From NCBI RefSeq assembly GCF_013376105.1, contig NZ_JAAMFM010000028.1:1-57623 (forward strand): 57,623 bases of DNA, in the 5' to 3' direction. Shown here in pieces: positions 51,523 to 57,623 of this stretch; the first letter of the stretch is position 1, and each line of letters starts with the position of its first letter. The notes below the pieces were generated by a model, which was given only the letters and a program-made list of their open reading frames with translations, did not search any database and was not told where the DNA came from. Source of the stretch: Arthrobacter wenxiniae (GTDB lineage: Bacteria; Actinomycetota; Actinomycetes; Actinomycetales; Micrococcaceae). The position numbers and the translations under genes are program-made.

Positions 51523-51811
51523 GGTGGTCCGTGATATGGGCGATTAGCCATTAACGGCGGCCAGCATCTAGACTAGGTAGGCGCTAGGTGGCGCGGAGCG
51601 TGTGCAATTGCTCCGGTTTACGGTGAATATCCTCCCGTGGGCCGGTAGTTAGGGGCTCAAGTTGCGTGCACTCGAAGTATTTGCCGGACCAGCAACCGGT
51701 TCCCATCAGCTTGAAAAAGATGGCTGGGGGCCATGCTGTCCAAGGGCGGACGCTGCCTAACCGCACGGCTCGCACCAGCGGACCGTTTCCATACATTTAC
51801 TAGGAGTGATC
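51523..51811. other. Unexplained leader region before rpmB
   Basis: No gene is evident. A TAGACT box at 51569-51574 could start a transcript with a leader of about 235 nt. Short complementary segments (GGAGC/GCTCC near 51595-51615; GTTGC/GCAAC around 51662-51697) suggest some RNA structure, but it matches no leader that I know. No Zur-box-like sequence was found. The minus strand of about 51650-51730 has codon-like third positions but no recognisable product. Confidence 0.35.
51569..51574 (+). promoter_or_regulatory. Candidate -10 box for the rpmB-rpmG-rpsN operon
   Basis: TAGACT at this position is the best -10-like hexamer in the gap. No good -35 lies 17 nt upstream. Confidence 0.3.
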
Positions 51812-52048
51812 ATGGCAGCACACTGCCAGGTGACCGGAGCCGAGCCGGGCTTTGGGCATAGCATTTCGCACTCGCACCGCCGCAACAAGCGCCGGTTCGA
51901 TCCGAACATCCAGAAGAAGCGCTACTGGGTTCCGTCCCTGCGACGCAACGTCACCCTGCAGGTATCTGCCAAGGGGATCAAGGTCATCGATGTACGCGGA
52001 ATTGACGCCGTTGTTGCACAGATTCTGGCACGAGGGGTGAAGCTCTAA
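51812..52048 (+). CDS. rpmB: 50S ribosomal protein L28
   Basis: A 78-residue L28 protein; [20 protein letters not shown] and the [20 protein letters not shown] segment are diagnostic. It has a single cysteine, so it is the zinc-independent (C-minus) form. The ATG at 51812 is preceded by TAGGAG; an in-frame GTG two codons earlier is less likely. It overlaps rpmG by one base. Confidence 0.95.
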   Translation: MAAHCQVTGAEPGFGHSISHSHRRNKRRFDPNIQKKRYWVPSLRRNVTLQVSAKGIKVIDVRGIDAVVAQILARGVKL

Positions 52049-52215
52049 TGGCAAAGGACAAGGACGTACGTCCCATCATCAAGCTCAAGAGCACGGCAGG
52101 TACCGGTTTCACGTATGTGACCCGCAAGAACCGCCGCAACACCCCGGACCGCCTGGTCCTGAAGAAGTACGATCCCAAGATCCGTCAGCACGTTGAATTC
52201 CGAGAGGAGCGCTAA
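52048..52215 (+). CDS. rpmG: 50S ribosomal protein L33
   Basis: A 55-residue L33 protein: [20 protein letters not shown] then [20 protein letters not shown]. There are no CxxC pairs, so it is the zinc-free type. The start overlaps the rpmB stop (TAATG), indicating coupled translation. Confidence 0.95.
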   Translation: MAKDKDVRPIIKLKSTAGTGFTYVTRKNRRNTPDRLVLKKYDPKIRQHVEFREER

Positions 52216-52219
52216 GACT

Positions 52220-52525
52220 ATGGCCAAGAAGTCCATGATCGCCAAGAACGAGAAGCGCAAGGTCATCGTCGAGCGTTACGCTGAGAAGCGGCTCGAACTG
52301 AAGAAGGCCCTCGTTAACCCCGCTTCCACCCCGGAAGAGCGCGAAGCTGCCCGCCTGGGCCTGCAGAAGCTCCCCCGCAACGCATCGCCCGTGCGCGTCC
52401 GCAACCGCGACGCCATCGACGGCCGTCCGCGTGGAACGCTCCAGAAGTTCGGCATCTCCCGTGTCCGCTTCCGCAAGATGGCGCACGCCGGCGAGCTGCC
52501 CGGCATCAAGAAGTCCAGCTGGTAA
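52220..52525 (+). CDS. rpsN: 30S ribosomal protein S14, long zinc-independent form
   Basis: A 101-residue S14. It starts [20 protein letters not shown] and ends [20 protein letters not shown] with the usual KKSSW terminus. It lacks the zinc-binding CxxC motifs of the short form. The ATG at 52220 is 4 nt after rpmG. With L28 and L33 it forms a zinc-sparing ribosomal operon that in related bacteria supplements or replaces zinc-binding paralogues. Confidence 0.95.
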   Translation: MAKKSMIAKNEKRKVIVERYAEKRLELKKALVNPASTPEEREAARLGLQKLPRNASPVRVRNRDAIDGRPRGTLQKFGISRVRFRKMAHAGELPGIKKSSW

Positions 52526-52541
52526 TTCCCGGCTGTAATTA

Positions 52542-52575
52542 GGGCGGCGACCTTCGGGTCGCCGCCCTTTTTTTT
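52542..52575 (+). terminator. Rho-independent terminator of the rpmB operon
   Basis: GGGCGGCGACC (52542-52552) pairs perfectly with GGTCGCCGCCC (52557-52567) across a TTCG tetraloop, followed by eight T residues. One of the clearest terminators in the window. Confidence 0.97.
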
Positions 52576-52843
52576 GGTGCCCTTTCCGGTTTGTGGGGGA
52601 CGGGCGAACAGGTGGTCCCATCCCGCCGGCAAGCGACACGGGGCGAAGTCGCGAGAACTCGCCCTTCCCACCTTTCTCGCGAGTTGGCCCCGTCTGGGCG
52701 GTTTTCAGTCGACGCGGAGGCCCCGCCGCTCGGCTGAGAGCGAAAACCACAGCCAAATCCGGGCCAATCGGCCCAAAAATCCGCGAAAAACGCCCAAAAT
52801 TGCCGGAATCCCGCGGAAGAACTGGTAAGTTCGCTAGCAGTGG

Positions 52844-52871
52844 TTGACACGCAACCGCGTGGAATTAACAA
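52844..52871 (+). promoter_or_regulatory. Promoter for the HU gene
   Basis: TTGACA (52844-52849) and TAACAA (52866-52871) are separated by 16 bp, about 25 nt before the start. The rest of the gap from the rpmB terminator (52576-52843) shows no gene; it holds only a weak inverted pair, TCGCGAGA/TCTCGCGA. Confidence 0.6.
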
Positions 52872-52894
52872 TCTTGACGTCCAGGAGGACAAAC

Positions 52895-53182
52895 ATGGCT
52901 AAGAATCGTAGCGAACTGGTAGCTGAAGTTGCTGCAAAGGCTGAGACGAGCCAGACCGCAGTGAACGGCGTCCTGGACGCACTGTTCTCGGTGTTCGAGA
53001 GCTCCGTTGCCGCCGGCGAAAAGATCACCATCCCGGGCTGGCTCTCCATCGAGCGCACCGACCGTGCAGCTCGCACCGGCCGCAACCCGCAGACCGGCGA
53101 GACCATCCAGATTGCCGCGGGCCACAGCGTCAAGCTGTCCGCCGGCTCCAAGCTGAAGGCTGCGGTCTCCAACAAGAAGTAG
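52895..53182 (+). CDS. HU-family nucleoid protein
   Basis: A 95-residue histone-like DNA-bending protein. AKNRSELVAEVAAKAETSQT begins the helical body, and the DNA-binding arm region contains RAARTGRNPQTGETIQIAAG. It lacks the long basic C-terminal tail that many actinobacterial HupB proteins carry, so it is the short form. CCAGGAGGA lies upstream of the ATG, a strong site fitting an abundant protein. Confidence 0.95.
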   Translation: MAKNRSELVAEVAAKAETSQTAVNGVLDALFSVFESSVAAGEKITIPGWLSIERTDRAARTGRNPQTGETIQIAAGHSVKLSAGSKLKAAVSNKK

Positions 53183-53196
53183 TCACCACGCTTCGC

Positions 53197-53234
53197 AGCG
53201 GAGGCGGCCGGCACCTGCCGGCCGCCTCCGCTGT
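53197..53234 (+). terminator. Terminator-like hairpin after the HU gene
   Basis: Sixteen-base perfect arms (53197-53212 and 53217-53232) with an ACCT loop form a very stable stem. Only GTTT follows, so the U-tract is weak, but position and stability fit transcript termination of the highly expressed HU gene. Confidence 0.75.
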
Positions 53235-53371
53235 TTAAGCCGGAGCCTGGTTCCCAACCGCGCTCCCCGCGACCCCGGAGCCCTGCGGCCGTGGGCCCGG
53301 CTCGGCCAGGGAACCGTCCCTGCGTGGCGCGCAATCCAATCTGGGAACTCCCCGATTCGCCCTATCGCGGC

Positions 53372-55657
53372 ATGGTGCAAGACAATGGAAGGGTGCCACC
53401 CGTAGAATCAGCCCCCGCCGCCAGCCCTCGCCCGGACACCACCGCGCCACGTGCCGTCCGGCAGGACACCTTCGCCGGCGGCGTGCGCGGCCCCTGGTGG
53501 TGGCTGGGCCTCGCAGCCGCCGTGGCCGGCGTCGTGGGTGCCCTCCTGTGGACCGGCGCCGCCGGGGTGCAACAGCTGGGTGATCCCGGGTCCTTCACCC
53601 GCTGGGGCCTGCCCCTGGCCACCACCATCCACAACATGGCATTGGCCACGGTGGTTGGGGCACTCGTCTTTGCCATTGTCATTCTGCCCAAGGACGCCAA
53701 GCCGCGCCGCCCCCGTACCGGCAAGCAAAAGCTTGACTCGGCCAGTCACGCCCATGCCCCAGAGCACCCCGCCTTCACGAGGGTCATGACGCTGGCCGCG
53801 GTGGCTGGCGGGGTGTGGACCGTGGCGGCCATCGCCGTCCTGGTGCTGACCTATTCCAGCATTTCCGGTCTGGCCGTGTCGGGCAGCAGCGATTACACCA
53901 ACCAGCTGGTGTTCTACATGACGGAGCTGCCCGTGGGACAGGCCTGGCTCATGGTGGTCATCTGCGCCGCCGTCACCACCACCATGGTGTTCGGCCTGAG
54001 GAATATCAGCGCCCTGGCCGTGCCCCTCGTCGTGGCCATGCTTTCCTTCGTGCCGCAGGCCCTGATCGGCCACTCCGCCTCCAGCGCCGACCACGTTGGC
54101 GCCGTGAACTCGCTCTTCCTGCATATCACCAGCGTCTCGCTGTGGGTCGGAGGAATCGTTGTCCTCGTGGTCGTTTCAGGAGTGCTGGGCTCCATCACCG
54201 CCCAAACGCTGCAGCGCTTCTCCGCCCTGGCCATCTTTGCCTTTGCCGGCGTGGCCGGCTCCGGAGTGGTCAACGCCGCCATCCGCATCACCAACTGGCA
54301 CGACCTCTTCCACTCCACCTATGGCCAATTGATCCTGGCCAAGTCCGCCGCCACCATCGTGCTGGGCGTGATCGGCTGGATGCACCGCACCTGGATCATT
54401 CCGCGCCTGGCGGGGGGCCAAAAAAGTACGACGGCGGCACGCACCCGCCGCCTGCTCTGGCAGCTGGTCTTTGGTGAGCTCCTGATCATGGGAGTCACGA
54501 GCGGCATCGCCGTGGGCCTGAGCCGCTCGGCACCGCCGCAGTCCCGGGAGCTGGTGCAGGCGGCGCTGACCCCTGCCCAAATTCTCACGGACTACCCCCT
54601 GCCCCCCGAGTTGACCTTCGCCCGCTGGTTCACCGAGTGGCGGATGGACTGGCTGTGGGTGGCCTTCGCCGTCGCCGCCGGCGCCGCCTACCTCTCCGGC
54701 CTGGTCAAGCTGCGCCGCCGCGGCGACAAATGGTCGGTGCTGCGCACCGTCTCCTGGTTCACGGGGCTGCTTTCACTGGTCTACATCACCTCCGGCGGCA
54801 CTGCCGTCTACGGCCAGGTCCTCTTCAGCGCCCACATGGTGGAGCACATGTCGCTGATGGTCATCGCCCCGCTATTTCTGGCGCTGGGCTCGCCCGTGTC
54901 CCTGGCGCTGCAGGCCCTGACCCCGCGTCGGGACGGCAGCCGAGGCATCCGCGAGTGGATCCTGGTGCTGGTGCACTCCCGCTTCTCGCAGCTGATCACG
55001 CACCCGCTGTTTGCGGCAGCCAACTTCGCCGGCAGCCTGATCATCTTCTACTACTCGCCCTTGTTCAACCTGGCCATGCGCTACCATGTGGGCCATGAGC
55101 TGATGATTGTGCACTTCACGCTGACCGGCTACATCTTCATCATGAGCATGATCGGCACGGACCCCCTCCCGTTCCGCTTCCCCTACGCGATGCGGCTCCT
55201 CCTGCTGCTGGCCACCATGGCGTTCCACGCGTTCTTCGGGGTGTCCTTGATGATGGCCACCAACCTGCTCTCCGGCGAATACTTCGGCAACATGGGCCGC
55301 CCCTGGGGCGACTCCGCCCTGGTCGACCAGCAAACGGCCGGGGGCATCGCCTGGGGCGTCGGGGAGATCCCCACCCTGGCCATCGCCATGGGCGTCGCCT
55401 ACATGTGGGCGAAGTCGGACGCCCGGGAAACCAAGCGCAAGGACCGTGCCGCCGTCCGGAATAACTACGCGGACCTCAACGCTTACAATGACATGTTTGC
55501 CCAGCTGGCGGCACGCGATGCCACGACGGATCCGGCACACAGCGGGCCGCCCCTGCCGCACCTGCACAACGGCAAGCCGCCCGCTGCCAGCGGGGCCGTC
55601 CAGGCGACCGCCACGCAGCCTGATTCACCATCCGGTTCACAAGGAGAAAAGCACTAG
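53372..55657 (+). CDS. CopD-CtaG fusion: copper import and cytochrome oxidase assembly protein
   Basis: A 761-residue polytopic membrane protein. The N-terminal half (to about residue 390) resembles CopD copper-import proteins (SALAVPLVVAMLSFVPQALI, HITSVSLWVGGIVVLVVV). The C-terminal half (about 420-690) is a CtaG domain with HMVEHMSLMVIAPLFLALG, YHVGHELMIVHFTLTGYIFI and AFHAFFGVSLMMATNLL, carrying several His/Met residues suited to copper. The cytoplasmic tail is polar and Pro-rich. The start is uncertain: ATG at 53372 or GTG at 53393. It is coupled to the thioredoxin-NHL gene (TAGTG overlap), suggesting joint copper delivery to cytochrome c oxidase. Confidence 0.87.
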   Translation: MVQDNGRVPPVESAPAASPRPDTTAPRAVRQDTFAGGVRGPWWWLGLAAAVAGVVGALLWTGAAGVQQLGDPGSFTRWGLPLATTIHNMALATVVGALVFAIVILPKDAKPRRPRTGKQKLDSASHAHAPEHPAFTRVMTLAAVAGGVWTVAAIAVLVLTYSSISGLAVSGSSDYTNQLVFYMTELPVGQAWLMVVICAAVTTTMVFGLRNISALAVPLVVAMLSFVPQALIGHSASSADHVGAVNSLFLHITSVSLWVGGIVVLVVVSGVLGSITAQTLQRFSALAIFAFAGVAGSGVVNAAIRITNWHDLFHSTYGQLILAKSAATIVLGVIGWMHRTWIIPRLAGGQKSTTAARTRRLLWQLVFGELLIMGVTSGIAVGLSRSAPPQSRELVQAALTPAQILTDYPLPPELTFARWFTEWRMDWLWVAFAVAAGAAYLSGLVKLRRRGDKWSVLRTVSWFTGLLSLVYITSGGTAVYGQVLFSAHMVEHMSLMVIAPLFLALGSPVSLALQALTPRRDGSRGIREWILVLVHSRFSQLITHPLFAAANFAGSLIIFYYSPLFNLAMRYHVGHELMIVHFTLTGYIFIMSMIGTDPLPFRFPYAMRLLLLLATMAFHAFFGVSLMMATNLLSGEYFGNMGRPWGDSALVDQQTAGGIAWGVGEIPTLAIAMGVAYMWAKSDARETKRKDRAAVRNNYADLNAYNDMFAQLAARDATTDPAHSGPPLPHLHNGKPPAASGAVQATATQPDSPSGSQGEKH

Positions 55658-57603
55658 TGGAGTCCGCAACAAACACCGCCTCGACCGTCCGCATCCGCGC
55701 CTCCGAACTGGAGGGCCGTGGCTGGCTGAACACCGGAGGCGCAGACTTGGACCTGGAGAAGCTGCGCGGCAAAATTGTGATCCTCGATTTCTGGACGTTC
55801 TGCTGCATCAACTGCCTGCACGTGCTGGACGAGCTGCGGCCGCTGGAACAGGAATACAAGGACGTGCTGGTCACGGTGGGTGTACATTCGCCGAAGTTTG
55901 AACATGAGGCCGATCCCGTGGCCCTCGCCGCCGCCGTGGAGCGCTACGAAATCACCCACCCCGTCCTGGACGACCCGGAACTGATCACGTGGCAGGCCTA
56001 TTCGGCGCGCGCCTGGCCCACCTTGGTGGTGGTGGATCCCGAGGGCTACATCGTGGCGCACCTCTCCGGCGAAGGGCATGCGGCCGGCCTGGCCTCCCTC
56101 ATCCCCGAACTCATCGCCAAGCATGAGGCCAAAGGCACGCTGCACCGCGGCGACGGCCCGTACGTGGCCCCCGAAGCCGTGGCCCGCGACCTCCGCTTCC
56201 CCGGGAAGGTCCTTCCCCTGGCGGACGGGAATTTCCTCGTTTCGGACACCGGCCACCACCGCCTGGTGGAGATGGGCCCGGACCTGGCCACCGTCATCCG
56301 GACCATTGGGGCCGGGACCAAGGGATGCAGCGACGGTTCGGCGGTGGAGGCCGAGTTCAACGAGCCCCAGGGGCTAGCGCTGCTCCCGGCCGAGGTGGCC
56401 GCTCAGGCGGGCTACGACGTCGTCGTGGCTGACTCGGTGAACCACCGCCTGCGCGGCATCACGCTGGCCACCGGCGCGGTGCGCACCGTGGCCGGCAACG
56501 GCGTTCAGCGCTTGCTGGAAGCGGGCCCCGCCCGCGTGGACGACGACGGCGCCACCGCCTCATCGACTTTCCTCGGCACCGCGCCGCTGGAGATCGCGCT
56601 GTCCTCCCCCTGGGATGTGGCGTATTCCTCCGTGCTGGGATCCGTGGTGGTTGCCATGGCCGGCACCCACCAGCTCTTTGGCTTTGACCCGGCCGGCGGA
56701 GCCGTCACGATCGTGGCCGGGAACGGTCTCGAAGGCTTGCTGGACGGCCCGGCGGACCAAGCCTGGTTTGCCCAGCCCTCCGGCGTGACCGAAGACGCGA
56801 ACGGAAGCATTTGGGTTGCAGACTCCGAAACGTCGGCCCTGCGCGTGGTGAAATTTAGTGACGCCGGAGCGTCCGGTGAGCGGGCAGTCACGGTGGAGAC
56901 AGCCATTGGCGAGGGCCTCTTCGACTTTGGCTTCCGCGACGGCGACGCCGCCGCGGCCCGCCTGCAGCACCCGCTTGGCGTCGCCGTGCTGCCGGATGGT
57001 TCGGTGGCCGTGGCGGATACCTACAACGGCGCCGTACGCCGCTACGACCCGGCGACGAAGCAGGTCAGCACGCTGGCCCGCGGCCTGGCCGAGCCAAGTG
57101 ACGTGCTGCTGGACGAATCCGGCGATGTCCCGCTGCTCATCGTGGTGGAGGCCAACAAGCACCAGCTAATCCGCCTTCCGCTGCCAAAGAACGCCCTGCA
57201 GGTGGACGAGGGCGCGGTGCAGACGCAACGCCCGAAGACCCCCGTGGCGGCCGGCGAGCTGGCCCTGACGGTGCGATTCTCCGCTCCGACGGGGCAGAAA
57301 CTGGATGACCGCTGGGGCGACCCCACGCAGCTGAAGGTTTCCTCGACCCCGCCGGAACTGCTGGTCGCCGGCGGGGGCACGTCCGTGGGCCTGTCCCGTT
57401 CACTGGTGCTTTCGCCGGATGTCCCCGAGGGCGTGCTTCACCTGACAGCCCGCGCCGCGGCCTGCGACGGCCCCGAGAATGTCAACGGCGAGATCCCGGA
57501 CCACGCGGCCTGCCACCTGTACCAGCAGGACTGGGGCATCCCCGTCATCCTCGACGCCGGCGGTGCCAACGAGCTGGTCCTGGACCTGCGCGGGATGGAC
57601 TGA
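55657..57603 (+). CDS. Thioredoxin-like and NHL-repeat protein
   Basis: A 648-residue protein. The first about 155 residues are a thioredoxin-fold domain with FWTFCCINCLHVLDELRPLE, giving a CCxxC centre at about residues 48-52, followed by VGVHSPKFEHEADP. Residues about 170-500 contain NHL-type beta-propeller repeats such as SDTGHHRLVEMG, VADSVNHRLRGI and VADTYNGAVRRYDP. No signal peptide or membrane segment is visible, so it appears cytoplasmic. The start is GTG overlapping the upstream stop, with AAGGAGAA upstream. Paired with CtaG it may handle thiol redox or metal transfer, which is inference. Confidence 0.88.
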   Translation: MESATNTASTVRIRASELEGRGWLNTGGADLDLEKLRGKIVILDFWTFCCINCLHVLDELRPLEQEYKDVLVTVGVHSPKFEHEADPVALAAAVERYEITHPVLDDPELITWQAYSARAWPTLVVVDPEGYIVAHLSGEGHAAGLASLIPELIAKHEAKGTLHRGDGPYVAPEAVARDLRFPGKVLPLADGNFLVSDTGHHRLVEMGPDLATVIRTIGAGTKGCSDGSAVEAEFNEPQGLALLPAEVAAQAGYDVVVADSVNHRLRGITLATGAVRTVAGNGVQRLLEAGPARVDDDGATASSTFLGTAPLEIALSSPWDVAYSSVLGSVVVAMAGTHQLFGFDPAGGAVTIVAGNGLEGLLDGPADQAWFAQPSGVTEDANGSIWVADSETSALRVVKFSDAGASGERAVTVETAIGEGLFDFGFRDGDAAAARLQHPLGVAVLPDGSVAVADTYNGAVRRYDPATKQVSTLARGLAEPSDVLLDESGDVPLLIVVEANKHQLIRLPLPKNALQVDEGAVQTQRPKTPVAAGELALTVRFSAPTGQKLDDRWGDPTQLKVSSTPPELLVAGGGTSVGLSRSLVLSPDVPEGVLHLTARAAACDGPENVNGEIPDHAACHLYQQDWGIPVILDAGGANELVLDLRGMD

Positions 57604-57623
57604 CACCCGCGTCCGAGACCGGC

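Noticed and set aside
51523-51811. Zur box upstream of rpmB
   Set aside because: No sequence resembling the actinobacterial Zur palindrome was found.

Overview
This 57.6-kb window is high-GC chromosomal DNA from an actinobacterium, most likely an Arthrobacter-like member of the Micrococcaceae. That placement is an inference. It rests on strong GC bias at third codon positions, many leaderless genes with a TANNNT box 6-7 nt before the start codon, zinc-ligand-free L28-L33-S14 ribosomal genes, and a CopD-CtaG fusion next to a thioredoxin/NHL protein. I found no rRNA, tRNA, CRISPR array, intact transposase or phage gene.

Layout. (1) 0.2-7.8 kb: a purine-salvage and urate-catabolism locus. An NCS1 permease, an Asp/Glu-racemase-family protein and an SDR dehydrogenase face a converging operon uraD-HIU hydrolase-urate oxidase-NCS2 permease, followed by a Bcp peroxiredoxin. 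Together they would import urate or related purines, oxidise urate to allantoin and probably scavenge the H2O2 formed. (2) 7.9-12.1 kb: a PotDBCA-like ABC importer, then an orphan excisionase-type HTH protein. (3) 12.7-21.2 kb: unrelated single genes (Gfo/Idh/MocA oxidoreductase, MFS, TauE/SafE, DUF2079, DUF456, metal-dependent hydrolase, thioesterase, F420-type reductase, RraA-like), several leaderless. (4) 21.4-24.9 kb: a decaying amino-acid catabolic locus. A PucR-type regulator is frameshifted, a methylmalonate-semialdehyde dehydrogenase survives only as scraps, and a class III aminotransferase looks intact. (5) 25.3-31.2 kb: a one-chain FAD/Fe-S D-lactate-dehydrogenase-like enzyme, a universal stress protein, a small membrane protein and a long acyl-CoA dehydrogenase. 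(6) 31.4-38.0 kb: a glycogen-debranching-like glycosidase, a GH38 alpha-mannosidase and a beta-lactamase-fold hydrolase. (7) 38.0-43.1 kb: an Opu-type quaternary-amine ABC importer operon ending in a flavin disulfide reductase. (8) 43.2-51.2 kb: a glutathionyl-hydroquinone-reductase homologue, two MarR-controlled units (an F420-type reductase and an ABC exporter) with readable operators, a VOC protein, an MFS exporter and an SGNH hydrolase. (9) 51.2-57.6 kb: a truncated phosphatase, rpmB-rpmG-rpsN with a strong terminator, HU, and the CopD-CtaG and thioredoxin-NHL pair that probably serves copper delivery and cytochrome-oxidase assembly.

The most unusual signals are the degraded pucR-mmsA segment, a racemase-family protein lacking one of the two usual catalytic cysteines, the density of leaderless starts, three exact copies of a 33-bp repeat after the hydroquinone-reductase gene, and the phosphatase remnant beside an unexplained long leader before rpmB. 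I did not find a clear new multi-gene defence or mobile system.
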